DNA of 6,836 bases from Burkholderiaceae bacterium (GTDB taxonomy: Bacteria > Pseudomonadota > Gammaproteobacteria > Burkholderiales > Burkholderiaceae_C), in NCBI GenBank assembly GCA_031256125.1, contig JAIRRE010000094.1:1-6836 (forward strand), given 5' to 3'. The position numbers and the translations under genes are program-made. Positions within the stretch are counted from its first letter, which is position 1; each line of letters opens with the position of its first letter. Shown one piece after another: positions 1 to 6,836 of this stretch. A model generated the notes under the pieces. That model saw only the letters and a program-made list of their open reading frames with translations, searched no databases and had not been told where the DNA came from.

Positions 1-69
1 GGCTTCGAGCAGGTACTTCGGGCGGAGAAAGCTACCAACGTGGTCGTAGCGTGCGGGGAGTTTCATCAT
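1..69 (-). CDS. MetE/YxjG-like methionine synthase family protein, N-terminal fragment
   Basis: Only the first 23 codons are in the window; the gene continues past the left edge. It starts at a tandem ATGATG, preceded by a purine-rich AAAGAGA stretch that can serve as a ribosome binding site. The visible peptide contains YDHVGSFLRPKYLLEA. The pattern DHVGSxLRP followed by a short leucine-rich helix is typical of the N-terminus of cobalamin-independent methionine synthase (MetE catalytic-domain-like) proteins of the YxjG/YxjH type. Members transfer a methyl group to homocysteine or related thiols at a zinc site, but the zinc ligands lie outside the window, so the activity cannot be judged. It is on the same strand as lolA but separated by about 460 bases, so it is unlikely to share its transcript. 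The family call rests on a short but distinctive motif. Confidence 0.6.
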   Translation of the reverse strand, partial: MMKLPARYDHVGSFLRPKYLLEA

Positions 70-144
70 GGTTGTCTCTTTCTTTGGGGAAAATTGCCAA
101 GGTTGAACAAGTTCGTTGCAGACATTCATAAAAATAACAATTTA

Positions 145-172
145 ATTATAAAAACTATTCCACAAACAGAAA
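145..172 (-). promoter_or_regulatory. Possible sigma70 promoter for the MetE-like gene
   Basis: On the minus strand a perfect TATAAT (145-150) lies in an AT-rich stretch. It has only a poor -35 match, TTTCTG (167-172), at 16-bp spacing, and lies about 75 bases upstream of the ATG at 69. The AT-richness alone makes chance -10 matches likely, so this is tentative. Confidence 0.3.
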
Positions 173-301
173 CTTGCCCTCCTTCACAACCCGCATGGAT
201 GCTTGGGTTTGAAATTTTTGCCGAATAATTTTAGGGTCTTCGCGGAGCACTCTTGGGAGGTATTTCGTAGCCGTCCCCTCCACGACGATTACCCTCCAGG
301 T

Positions 302-515
302 GTACCCGTTTGTTCATGGCACTCCAGTTGCGGTAGCGTTGCCCTTTTGGGCCAGGCGCTTTGGCTCGAGTCTGGCAACGGTCTATAAATGGAAACACCG
401 CACCAACTTTAAAGATCGCTCGCATACCGCTCACCACTTTCAGATCACCCTCCCCGCCTGCCCAGGAAGCCATCGTGGTGTAGCTGCGCAAGAAAACCCT
501 TGCCAAGCTCCCGCG
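302..515 (+). pseudogene. Decayed IS481-type transposase fragment (N-terminal helix-turn-helix part)
   Basis: The stretch reads as the N-terminal part of an IS481-family transposase, but only across three frames. Near 326-350 the 302 frame gives SSCGSVALL. After a one-base shift at about 350 the 300 frame gives ARRFGSSLATVYKWKHR and then FKDRSHTAHHFQITL. Between 448 and 460 the frame shifts again, giving AQEAIVV, an amber codon (481-483), then LRKKTL. This order (helix-turn-helix ending in TVYKW, a DRSHTAH linker, then PAQEAIVVxLRKTL) is what I recall from the start of IS481-type transposases. The DDE catalytic core is absent, so the fragment cannot be active. No terminal inverted repeats or target duplication were found. 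It ends about 16 bases from the lolA stop codon. Confidence 0.7.
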
Positions 516-531
516 CGCCGCATAGTTCCGC

Positions 532-1245
532 TCATTCCCTGAGCACATCGGCGCCCGGCGGCGGGGTGAATTGGAAGCGGCTGGCGGAAATGGCGGCGTT
601 GATTTGGAAATCGCTGAAAGTGATTTGCGAACGCTGGCCGAAGCTGTCGAGGATGTCGAGCGCGGCCAGGCTTGGAATGCCGTCTGCGCCGGTCTTCAGG
701 CCTACGCGCACGCTTTGCAGCGCGGTCGATGTGCCATCGCCCCGGGATTTAGGCACGGCTTTGATCCATTGCTCGCCGCTCTGCTCGCCGTCATCGGTCA
801 ACACGTAATCGCGTTGCAGCGCCTTCAGGTCGGTGGCGGTGGCAATCAGAGCCGCGGGCGTACTGGCCAACATTTGCGCCTGTGGGCGGGCTGTGACCTG
901 ATTGAGATCGGCGTCGTAAAGCCACAGCGTTTTGCCGTCGGCGACGATGATTTGAGCGAATGGCGCTTCGTAGTCAAAGCGAAATTGCCCCGGGCGCTTG
1001 AAGGCAAACGTGCCGTTCTGGGTGCGCTGGCGCGCTTTTTGTGGGACCGCATCGCCTTCGTGCCCACCCGGTGGCGAGGTGACGATCTGCGTGAAGCGCG
1101 CCGTGCCCGAATGCGTATCGCGCAGAAAGCGGGCCAGGCTGTCCAGCCCGTCGGCGCGGCTGGGCAGCGCGAGCAATAAACCAACCGCCAGGCCGATAAA
1201 GGCCAGCACGCGGCGCATCGCCGCGCTGGGGAAAAAATGAATCAT
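532..1245 (-). CDS. lolA: LolA, periplasmic outer-membrane lipoprotein carrier
   Basis: LolA accepts mature lipoproteins released by LolCDE at the inner membrane and carries them across the periplasm to LolB. The 237-residue product starts with a signal peptide: basic residues at 11-12, a hydrophobic stretch to about 28, and likely cleavage after SRA (31). Mature-protein features fit the family: a GTARFTQ segment (47-53), RPGQFRFDY (84-92), a DGKTLWLYDADLNQV stretch (103-117) and a C-terminal FQFTPPPGADV (225-235). The length is slightly above the usual 200-210 because of a loop at about 57-75 and an extended N-terminus. The ATG at 1245 is chosen because AGGAG lies 8 bases before it; the methionine at residue 10 is an alternative. 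It lies 5 bases after the ftsK stop, so it is probably co-transcribed and translationally coupled. Confidence 0.93.
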   Translation of the reverse strand: MIHFFPSAAMRRVLAFIGLAVGLLLALPSRADGLDSLARFLRDTHSGTARFTQIVTSPPGGHEGDAVPQKARQRTQNGTFAFKRPGQFRFDYEAPFAQIIVADGKTLWLYDADLNQVTARPQAQMLASTPAALIATATDLKALQRDYVLTDDGEQSGEQWIKAVPKSRGDGTSTALQSVRVGLKTGADGIPSLAALDILDSFGQRSQITFSDFQINAAISASRFQFTPPPGADVLRE

Positions 1246-1250
1246 GCGTG

Positions 1251-3623
1251 TTACTCCTGTCCGGGCGTAGGCACGAGGATTTCGCGCTGGCCGCGCGCAT
1301 TCATGCTGCTGACCAGGCCTGCTTTTTCCATCGCCTCGAGCAAATTGGCGGCCTTGTTGTAGCCGATGCCCAGGTGCCGTTGCACCAGCGAGATGCTGGC
1401 CTTGCGGTTCTTGAGCACGATCTCCACGGCTTGGTCATACAACGGATCGCCTTCACCGCCGCCTTCACCCTCCATGCCGCCACCCTCGCCGCCGCCGTCG
1501 GCGATACCGCCTTCAAGCACGCCTTCGATGTAGTTCGGTTCGCCCTGACTTTTGAGGGATTCGACCACGCGGTGCACCTCCTCGTCACTAACGAAAGCGC
1601 CATGCACCCGCTGCGGCAGACCTGTGCCGCTGGGCAAGTAGAGCATGTCGCCCATGCCCAGCAGCGCCTCCGCGCCCATCTGGTCGAGGATAGTGCGCGA
1701 ATCGATTTTGCTCGACACCTGGAACGCGATGCGCGTCGGGATGTTGGCCTTGATAAGCCCGGTAATGACATCGACCGATGGGCGCTGGGTAGCCAGAATC
1801 AGGTGGATGCCCGCCGCACGCGCTTTTTGCGCCAGGCGCGCGATAAGCTCCTCGATCTTCTTGCCGACCACCATCATCAGGTCAGCCAGCTCGTCGATCA
1901 CCACCACGATGAAAGGCAAACGATCGAGCGGTTCAGGGTCTTCGGGCGTCAGGCTGAACGGGTTGCGAATAAGCTCGCCGCGCGCGCGCGCGTCGTCGAT
2001 TTTCTGGTTGAAGCCCGCAACGTTGCGCACCCCCAGCTTGCTCATCAGCTTGTAGCGGCGCTCCATTTCGGCCACGCACCATGACAGGCCATTGGCTGCC
2101 TGCTTCATATCCGTGACGACCGGCGCGAGCAGGTGCGGGATGCCTTCATAAACCGACATCTCCAGCATCTTGGGGTCGATCATCAGCAAGCGCACGTCAC
2201 GCGGTTCGGCCTTGTAGAGCAGGCTCAAAATCATCGCGTTGATGCCCACCGATTTACCCGATCCGGTGGTGCCCGCCACCAGCAGGTGCGGCATCCGAGC
2301 CAAGTCTGCCACCACCGGATAGCCCACGATGTCCTTGCCCAGCCCGACGGTGAGCAGCGATTTGGCGCCGTTGTAAACCTGCGAACCCAGAATTTCGGTC
2401 AGGTGGATCATCTGCCGCCGCGCGTTGGGCAGCTCCAGCGCCATGTAGTTCTTGCCCGGAATGGTTTCGATCACGCGGATGGAAACCAGCGACAGCGAGC
2501 GCGCCAAGTCCTTGGCCAGATTGACGACCTGCGCACCCTTGACGCCGGTCGCCGGCTCAATTTCGTAACGCGTAATGACCGGCCCGGGCTGGGCGGCCAC
2601 CACGTGCACCTCCACACCAAAGTCTTTGAGCTTTTTCTCAATCAGGCGGCTGGTCATCTCCAGCGTTTCGGGCGCAACACCTTCCTGATGATCGGGCGCG
2701 GAATCGAGCAGTCCGATTTGCGGCAGGTGGTTGTCGGGCATATCGGTAAACAGCGGGCGCTGTTTTTCCTTGACCACGCGCTCGCTCTTGGGCACATCGG
2801 CCAGCGCCGGTTCAATTACCAGCGGCGGGGTGGCATGGGGCACACCGCTTTCTTCCGCGCCACGGTCCTCGCGCAACATCGCCTCGCGCTCGCGCGCTGC
2901 TTGCTCGCCCAGCGCCTTGTCCTGCGCGATTTCACGCCGCGCGCGGCTCAATTCAAATGGTCGGTAAAGCGCCGCGCCGATGCGCTCGGCCAGCCATCCC
3001 CACGAAAACCGGAACACCAACGCAAAGCCGACCATTAGCGCCGCCAGGCCAAGCAGCGCTGATCCGGTAAAGCCCAGCCATTGCGTTGCCAGCCGTCCAC
3101 CGACCTGCCCCAGCACGCCACCGGCCATGTCCGGCAATGCGCCATCCCAGCGGTACAGGCGCGTCCATTCCAGCACGGCGCTGGCGACCAGTACCAACAC
3201 CATGCCGAACCAAAAACCCAGCGCGCGCAAGCCCAACCCGCGAGGCGGCGTACTGGCGCGACCCGCGGCGCCCTTGACCGTGTCGCCGGTTGCCGTGTCG
3301 CCGCTGGTGATCCAGCGCACCACGCCCGTCAGCCAGACGCGCGCGCCCGCCGCTACGCACCACCAAGCCGAGTAACCCAGCAATGCATAGGCCACATCGG
3401 CCAGCCACGCGCCCAAGCGCCCGCCCCAATTGCGCGCCGGCGCGCCCACGCCTGAGGTGGACCAGGAAGGATCGATCGGGGAATAGCTAACGAGCGCCAG
3501 CGCAAAAAAAATCAGCAGCGCCAAACCAGCAATCAGCACCAGCTCCTGCGAAAAGCGCCCCCAGCCCGAACGGGATCCGCCCGCCGATGCGGCGGAGCGG
3601 TTGTAGGTGTTTGAATACGCCAT
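1251..3623 (-). CDS. ftsK: FtsK/SpoIIIE-type DNA translocase
   Basis: FtsK is a septum-anchored hexameric DNA pump that moves chromosome termini through the closing septum and activates XerCD at dif. The 790-residue protein has the full family layout. Four hydrophobic segments lie at about 24-48, 74-101, 130-153 and 183-206. A charged linker follows (about 209-290), then the alpha/beta motor. Walker A is GTTGSGKS (451-458), Walker B is [12 protein letters not shown] (571-582) and [14 protein letters not shown] lies at 609-622. A Gly/Glu-rich spacer (about 705-726) leads to the C-terminal winged-helix gamma domain (about 727-775), which in the family reads KOPS sequences. The linker is short compared with E. 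coli FtsK (1329 residues), as is usual in many other bacteria. The start codon has no clear Shine-Dalgarno. The Crp/Fnr gene lies 74 bases upstream on the same strand. Confidence 0.97.
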   Translation of the reverse strand: MAYSNTYNRSAASAGGSRSGWGRFSQELVLIAGLALLIFFALALVSYSPIDPSWSTSGVGAPARNWGGRLGAWLADVAYALLGYSAWWCVAAGARVWLTGVVRWITSGDTATGDTVKGAAGRASTPPRGLGLRALGFWFGMVLVLVASAVLEWTRLYRWDGALPDMAGGVLGQVGGRLATQWLGFTGSALLGLAALMVGFALVFRFSWGWLAERIGAALYRPFELSRARREIAQDKALGEQAAREREAMLREDRGAEESGVPHATPPLVIEPALADVPKSERVVKEKQRPLFTDMPDNHLPQIGLLDSAPDHQEGVAPETLEMTSRLIEKKLKDFGVEVHVVAAQPGPVITRYEIEPATGVKGAQVVNLAKDLARSLSLVSIRVIETIPGKNYMALELPNARRQMIHLTEILGSQVYNGAKSLLTVGLGKDIVGYPVVADLARMPHLLVAGTTGSGKSVGINAMILSLLYKAEPRDVRLLMIDPKMLEMSVYEGIPHLLAPVVTDMKQAANGLSWCVAEMERRYKLMSKLGVRNVAGFNQKIDDARARGELIRNPFSLTPEDPEPLDRLPFIVVVIDELADLMMVVGKKIEELIARLAQKARAAGIHLILATQRPSVDVITGLIKANIPTRIAFQVSSKIDSRTILDQMGAEALLGMGDMLYLPSGTGLPQRVHGAFVSDEEVHRVVESLKSQGEPNYIEGVLEGGIADGGGEGGGMEGEGGGEGDPLYDQAVEIVLKNRKASISLVQRHLGIGYNKAANLLEAMEKAGLVSSMNARGQREILVPTPGQE
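1254..1258 (-). promoter_or_regulatory. Ribosome binding site of lolA
   Basis: AGGAG on the minus strand immediately precedes the ftsK TAA (1253-1251) and lies 8 bases before the lolA ATG. It fixes the lolA start and makes ftsK-lolA translational coupling likely. Confidence 0.75.
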
Positions 3624-3697
3624 AAAGAAAGCAGGTTAGCACGTCTGCGTCCGATTTTGACCGAACGCAATGGGTAGAAATGCGATTGCACAGATTT

Positions 3698-4501
3698 TCA
3701 TGGCGCCCGCAACATATCCGACCGTAGCGTGGCGGTGCGATCCGCATGTTCGACGATAAAACCGCGATCTTTCAAATCTTTCATGACGCGGCTGACCATC
3801 TCGCGCGAAGCGCCCACGACCTTGGCCAGGTACTGGCGCGACAGGCGCTCGCCGATCCGCCCTTCGCCCGTCGCGGGGTCGATGACCGCGCGCTCCAGCA
3901 GCGCCTGAGCAACGCGCCCGTGTACGTCCATCAGCGCCAGCGACTGTATCTTGACATCGGCCTGCCGCAAGCGTCGCACCAGCGACTTCATCACCGCGTA
4001 GGTCAACGCCAGGTTTTCCGCCAGACAGCGCATGAAGTCCGAGCGACCAAGTAATAGCACTTCGCTGGCGACCTCGGCGCGGACGGTGACCCCGTGCGGA
4101 CTGCCGTCGATCAGGCTCATGTCGCCAAAATGGTCCCCCGGATGCAACAATGCCACAATCACCTCGCGCGGCTCGCCCTCGAAACCGAAACCGGATTTGC
4201 GCAACTTCTGGGTACCGCCTTGCTCTGAGCTGTCGAGCAAAGTTGGTGCGCCCGCAAGCCCGATCGCGCACCGCGTCTCAGCCACAGCGACATGCGCCCG
4301 CCCGGTCAGAAGAATGAAAAGCATGTCCGATTTATGCCCGCGCTGAACGATGACTTTGTTCTTGCCAAAGCGCCGTCGCGTGACACAGGCCACGATCTGC
4401 CCGGCCTGGGCGTCGGTGAGTTGCGCAAACAAAGGCACTTGCCGGATTGTCGCCACGTCCAGCGGAACGGCCTGCGCGCCATTAATTTTTCTGCTCGTCA
4501 T
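3698..4501 (-). CDS. Crp/Fnr-family transcriptional regulator with an insertion in its sensor domain
   Basis: This 267-residue protein has a cyclic-nucleotide-binding-like beta roll (about 20-150), a dimerisation helix (about 150-190, ending KIQSLALMDVHGRVA) and a C-terminal helix-turn-helix (about 217-246, with LAKVVGASREMVSRVMKDL). This is the style of Crp/Fnr proteins common in Burkholderiales. The cAMP-contacting Arg-Ser pair of E. coli Crp is not present: the phosphate-binding segment reads FGDMSLIDGSPHGVTVRA (125-142). There is no N-terminal cysteine cluster as in Fnr. The ligand is therefore unknown. About 30 extra residues (roughly 77-109) sit between two strands of the beta roll. I prefer the ATG at 4501, which has AAGAAA just upstream; an in-frame ATG at 4540 would add 13 residues but has no ribosome binding site. 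It is divergent from trxB. Confidence 0.88.
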   Translation of the reverse strand: MTSRKINGAQAVPLDVATIRQVPLFAQLTDAQAGQIVACVTRRRFGKNKVIVQRGHKSDMLFILLTGRAHVAVAETRCAIGLAGAPTLLDSSEQGGTQKLRKSGFGFEGEPREVIVALLHPGDHFGDMSLIDGSPHGVTVRAEVASEVLLLGRSDFMRCLAENLALTYAVMKSLVRRLRQADVKIQSLALMDVHGRVAQALLERAVIDPATGEGRIGERLSRQYLAKVVGASREMVSRVMKDLKDRGFIVEHADRTATLRSDMLRAP

Positions 4502-4564
4502 ATTTCTTAAAATCAGTTTTTCAAGGCCCCTAGTGCGCATAAGCAGCCGACGGCCGAATTTTTA

Positions 4565-5610
<1,046 letters not shown>

Positions 5611-5675
5611 ATTTTGCCAGCCTGCCCGTCTCGAAAAAATTCCGAGGCCGCCTAACGGCAGCGGGCGCAATGACC

Positions 5676-5736
5676 TTGAGGGCAACCGCCACCCTTAATT
5701 GGCGAGGTGAGGTGGCCTGCTTCGCAAGCAGGCCAC
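5676..5736 (+). promoter_or_regulatory. Structured rpmB 5' leader with two hairpins
   Basis: The first hairpin pairs TTGAGGG (5676-5682) with CCCTTAA (5692-5698). The second is a perfect 11-bp stem, GTGGCCTGCTT (5712-5722) with AAGCAGGCCAC (5726-5736), around a three-base loop. It is followed by TGTATTTTG and then the rpmB ribosome binding site (CGGAG, 5748-5752). The T-rich tail is too broken for a strong terminator, but attenuation or ribosomal-protein feedback is possible. The stems are seen; the function is inferred. Confidence 0.5.
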
Positions 5737-5759
5737 TGTATTTTGATCGGAGTGTGTCA

Positions 5760-5993
5760 ATGGCACGCGTATGCGAAGTTACGGGCAAAAAGCCCATGGT
5801 GGGAAACAACGTCTCCCACGCCAACAACAAAACCAAGCGCCGGTTCTTGCCGAACCTGCAATACCGGCGCTTCTGGGTCGAAAGCGAAAACCGCTGGGTG
5901 CGTCTGCGCGTCACCAGCGCCGCGCTGCGGCTGATCGACAAGAACGGCATCGACGCCGTACTGGCCGATATGCGCACCCGCGGTCAAGCCTGA
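5760..5993 (+). CDS. rpmB: 50S ribosomal protein L28
   Basis: L28 (bL28) is a small basic protein of the large ribosomal subunit. The 77-residue product aligns along its whole length with the family: start [20 protein letters not shown], then [18 protein letters not shown] (about 26-43), and the ending [19 protein letters not shown]. The ATG at 5760 is chosen because it gives the canonical MARVCxVTG start and lies 7 bases after CGGAG. An in-frame ATG at 5670 would add 30 unrelated residues encoded by the hairpin leader. rpmG follows after 24 bases, the usual rpmB-rpmG operon. Confidence 0.97.
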   Translation: MARVCEVTGKKPMVGNNVSHANNKTKRRFLPNLQYRRFWVESENRWVRLRVTSAALRLIDKNGIDAVLADMRTRGQA

Positions 5994-6017
5994 ACCTCAC
6001 CTTAAAGGAACAACATC

Positions 6018-6188
6018 ATGGCAAGCAAAGGCGCCCGCGAAAAAATCAAGCTGGAGTCCACGGCCGGTACCGGCCATTTCTACACCACCAGCAAAAACAA
6101 GAAGACCACCCCCGACAAGATGTCGATCATGAAATTCGACCCCAAAGCCCGTAAGCACGTCGAATACAAGGAAGTCAAGCTCAAATGA
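6018..6188 (+). CDS. rpmG: 50S ribosomal protein L33
   Basis: L33 (bL33) is a small large-subunit protein near the E site. The 56-residue product matches the proteobacterial form throughout: [20 protein letters not shown] (8-27), then a basic stretch and [18 protein letters not shown] at the end. It has no cysteine, so it is the zinc-independent type without the CxxC pairs found in zinc-binding paralogues. AAGGAA (6005-6010) lies 7 bases before the ATG. It is the last gene of the rpmB operon and is followed by a terminator-like hairpin. Confidence 0.97.
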   Translation: MASKGAREKIKLESTAGTGHFYTTSKNKKTTPDKMSIMKFDPKARKHVEYKEVKLK

Positions 6189-6223
6189 GCTTTCGACTTC
6201 CCGTGTAACTTTTCCACAAGGTA

Positions 6224-6243
6224 AGCCCGCCGCCCGGCGGGTT
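6224..6243 (+). terminator. Probable intrinsic terminator after rpmG
   Basis: CCCGCC (6226-6231) pairs with GGCGGG (6236-6241) around a GCCC loop. A G-T and an A-T pair extend the stem to 8 bp. The T-tract after it is interrupted (TTCATCGTTTGTG), so termination may be partial. It separates the ribosomal operon from the tRNA gene. Confidence 0.55.
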
Positions 6244-6286
6244 CATCGTTTGTGCAGATAGGGTGGATACCTTCCCGCCGTATCCC

Positions 6287-6374
6287 GGAAGCGTGGCCGA
6301 GTGGTTGAAGGCACCGGTCTTGAAAACCGGCAACGGGCAACCGTTCGTGGGTTCGAATCCCACCGCTTCCGCCA
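6287..6374 (+). tRNA. tRNA-Ser (anticodon UGA)
   Basis: The gene folds as a complete class II tRNA. The acceptor stem pairs GGAAGCG (6287-6293) with CGCTTCC (6364-6370). The anticodon stem pairs CCGGT with ACCGG around CTTGAAA, with anticodon TGA at 6321-6323. A long variable arm (ACGG-GCAA-CCGT) is typical of serine tRNAs. The T arm pairs GTGGG with CCCAC around TTCGAAT. Discriminator G and an encoded CCA (6372-6374) follow. It reads UCA and probably other UCN codons. The sequence after its 3' end has mobile-element character, consistent with use as an integration site. Confidence 0.98.
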
Positions 6375-6418
6375 AGAATTTAATAAAATCAATGAGTTGA
6401 GATAGTTGAAAGTTCTAC

Positions 6419-6438
6419 GCCCACATCCTTGCCCACAT
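6419..6438. repeat. Direct repeat GCCCACAT x2, possible integrase arm-type sites
   Basis: GCCCACAT occurs at 6419-6426 and 6431-6438, a 12-base period, about 45 bases from the tRNA 3' end. Short direct repeats at this distance from an attachment core fit arm-binding sites of a tyrosine integrase. That role is inferred. Confidence 0.4.
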
Positions 6439-6483
6439 ACAAATGATTGTGTCGTGGTATCGCGGAGTTGATTAATAGCTTAA

Positions 6484-6500
6484 GCTGAGCGTGTCGAAGG
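6484..6500. repeat. Half of a GCTGAGC-TGTCGAAGG dispersed repeat
   Basis: The 17-base stretch GCTGAGCGTGTCGAAGG resembles one arm of the palindromic intergenic repeat, recalled as CTTCGACA-x-GCTCAG, seen in many proteobacterial genomes. The second arm is not present here. It may be chance. Confidence 0.25.
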
Positions 6501-6536
6501 TTACGGCAGCCATAGCGAGCAAGTGTAGCAATAAAT

Positions 6537-6565
6537 TTGCATTACTAGCCCGCCTGCGCTATACT
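6537..6565 (+). promoter_or_regulatory. Promoter of the C4-like RNA
   Basis: TTGCAT (6537-6542) and TATACT (6560-6565) are separated by exactly 17 bp. Transcription would start near 6571-6573, at the 5' base of the C4-like RNA structure, which supports the assignment. Confidence 0.6.
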
Positions 6566-6571
6566 ACGCCC

Positions 6572-6658
6572 GCTCCCCCGAAAAAGGCGGGAGTCGGGAT
6601 TGGCGTCCCGGAATACGTAGGCGCGCAGCCGCCTGAAATCCGTTCACGCGGCTTTTTT
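6572..6658 (+). ncRNA. C4-like antisense RNA
   Basis: The segment of about 87 nt has the layout of the C4 antisense RNA of phages P1 and P7, which represses an icd/antirepressor message. A G/C-rich 5' part (CTCCC with GGGAG) precedes hairpin 1, CGGGA-TTGGCG-TCCCG (6595-6610). Hairpin 2 (6627-6653) is an intrinsic terminator. Bases 6600-6621 can pair with 6726-6745 in three blocks of 7, 5 and 7 bp, separated by a two-base bulge and one mismatch. GCTCCCC (6572-6578) complements GGGGAGC (6702-6708). These are two separate complementary regions downstream, as expected of C4-type control. Promoter and terminator positions agree with a short discrete RNA. The family name rests on recalled similarity; the pairings were read directly. 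Confidence 0.75.
6627..6658 (+). terminator. Intrinsic terminator ending the C4-like RNA
   Basis: AGCCGC (6627-6632) pairs with GCGGCT (6648-6653). One C-C mismatch is followed by TGAA/TTCA and a five-base loop. The T-tract is 6653-6658. The hairpin lies before the target region, so reading through it would be needed to express the downstream genes from this promoter. Confidence 0.75.
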
Positions 6659-6674
6659 CGTTGCTGCGCGCAGC

Positions 6675-6794
6675 ATGGCTCCCTCTACGGGCGACCCATG
6701 CGGGGAGCCGCAAGGCTCGCCGGTTCCTACGTTCCGGTACGCCAACCCGCATGGCGCCGCCCACCCCGATTGGCGTCGGGGCGGCGGTTGGTAA
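6675..6794 (+). CDS. Possible 39-residue leader or Icd/Ash-like peptide
   Basis: An open frame from ATG 6675 to TAA 6792-6794 encodes 39 residues including GEPQGSPVPTFRYANPHG. It lies exactly where C4-type systems place their small icd-like or ash-like frame, covering both C4-complementary sites, and it ends 21 bases before the next ATG. Its start falls beside a cis stem (6677-6683 with 6703-6709). It has no Shine-Dalgarno and is made largely of structured repeats, so it may not be translated. If it is, ribosomes would melt the 6757-6787 hairpin and could couple to the next gene. Confidence 0.3.
   Translation: MAPSTGDPCGEPQGSPVPTFRYANPHGAAHPDWRRGGGW
6702..6745 (+). promoter_or_regulatory. 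Target sites for the C4-like RNA
   Basis: GGGGAGC (6702-6708) complements the 5' end of the RNA. CCTACGT, TCCGG and ACGCCAA (6726-6745) complement hairpin 1 and its 3' flank with 19 paired bases. The first site can instead pair in cis with 6677-6683, so trans and cis pairing compete. Confidence 0.6.
6757..6787 (+). promoter_or_regulatory. Long hairpin repeating the C4 TTGGCG loop before a ribosome binding site
   Basis: CCCCGA (6764-6769) and TCGGGG (6776-6781) enclose a TTGGCG loop, extended below by CCGCC (6757-6761) with GGCGG (6783-6787). The same six-base loop and closing A-T pair occur in hairpin 1 of the C4-like RNA. It ends 16 bases before AGGAG (6804-6808). Confidence 0.65.
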
Positions 6795-6815
6795 CCGTAA
6801 TGTAGGAGTCATGAA

Positions 6816-6836
6816 ATGACTGGTCATCAAATCGCG
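6816..6836 (+). CDS. Start of an unidentified element gene, truncated by the window edge
   Basis: Seven codons are visible, reading MTGHQIA. AGGAG (6804-6808) lies 7 bases before the ATG at 6816. The ATG at 6811 is only 2 bases from the Shine-Dalgarno and gives Met-Lys-stop, so it is not favoured. The position downstream of a C4-like RNA matches that of the antirepressor genes in P1 and P7, and a KilA-N or antirepressor-type protein would fit. Seven residues cannot establish that. Confidence 0.5.

Larger units (their letters stand above)
6375..6836. mobile_element. Probable left end of an element integrated at tRNA-Ser
   Basis: No core gene is recognisable beyond the tRNA. The first 180 bases are AT-richer than the neighbouring core genes, contain a GCCCACAT direct repeat, and lead into a C4-antisense-like control module known from phages and satellite prophages. 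The 3' end of a tRNA gene is a common integrase target. Neither an integrase nor the second attachment repeat is in the window, so the element's type and right end are unknown. Confidence 0.6.

Noticed and set aside
231..548. 105-codon minus-strand open frame left of lolA
   Set aside because: It is the reverse strand of the decayed transposase fragment and overlaps the lolA end; no recognisable domain.
1248..3038. Long plus-strand open frames (278 and 301 codons) inside ftsK
   Set aside because: They are antisense shadows of a clearly conserved high-GC gene; the peptides are His/Gln/Arg-rich without family features.
3624..3697. Promoter for ftsK in the 74-base gap after the Crp/Fnr gene
   Set aside because: No pair of hexamers with acceptable spacing could be found, so whether ftsK has its own promoter is left open.
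6244..6286. Promoter for the tRNA-Ser gene
   Set aside because: Weak hexamers such as TTCATC and GGATAC at 17-bp spacing are present, but the match is too poor to call.
6491..6805. 104-codon open frame from a GTG, reading through the C4-like promoter, RNA and terminator
   Set aside because: It has no ribosome binding site, overlaps promoter and terminator structures, and its composition follows the hairpins. Similar frames are sometimes annotated as Icd/Ash-like proteins, but the RNA explanation is stronger.

Overview
The window looks like chromosomal DNA of a betaproteobacterium, most likely Burkholderiales. The evidence is the high-GC core genes, the gene set lolA-ftsK, trxB and rpmB-rpmG, the style of the L28 and L33 proteins, and a Crp/Fnr regulator of the type common in that group. 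The left edge (1-531) and right edge (6375-6836) are accessory in character. The middle is ordinary core genome.

Left edge: the first 69 bases are the start of a minus-strand gene for a MetE/YxjG-like methionine synthase family protein. Next comes an AT-rich intergenic stretch, then a decayed plus-strand IS481-type transposase fragment (about 302-515). The fragment can be followed only by reading all three frames and passing one amber stop.

Core: lolA (532-1245) and ftsK (1251-3623) form a tight minus-strand pair. The lolA ribosome binding site lies just upstream of, and next to, the ftsK stop. A Crp/Fnr-type regulator (3698-4501, minus) lies upstream of ftsK and is divergent from trxB (4611-5585, plus). 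The regulator carries an unusual insertion of about 30 residues in its nucleotide-binding-like domain. A dyad sits in the divergent intergenic region. rpmB (L28) and rpmG (L33) follow as a small operon behind a structured leader. A terminator and a complete tRNA-Ser(UGA) gene come next.

Right edge: the sequence past the tRNA 3' end looks like the start of an element integrated at tRNA-Ser. It has a direct repeat that could bind integrase, then a compact module resembling the phage P1/P7 C4 antisense-RNA immunity control. The module has a promoter (6537-6565), a two-hairpin RNA of about 87 nt (6572-6658) ending in an intrinsic terminator, and a 19-bp imperfect complementarity between its first hairpin and a downstream site (6726-6745). 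A second hairpin carries the same TTGGCG loop (6757-6787). A well-placed Shine-Dalgarno then leads into a gene that runs off the window (ATG at 6816). By analogy with P1 c4-icd-ant, that gene could be an antirepressor or other element-control gene. This is inference, because only seven codons are visible.
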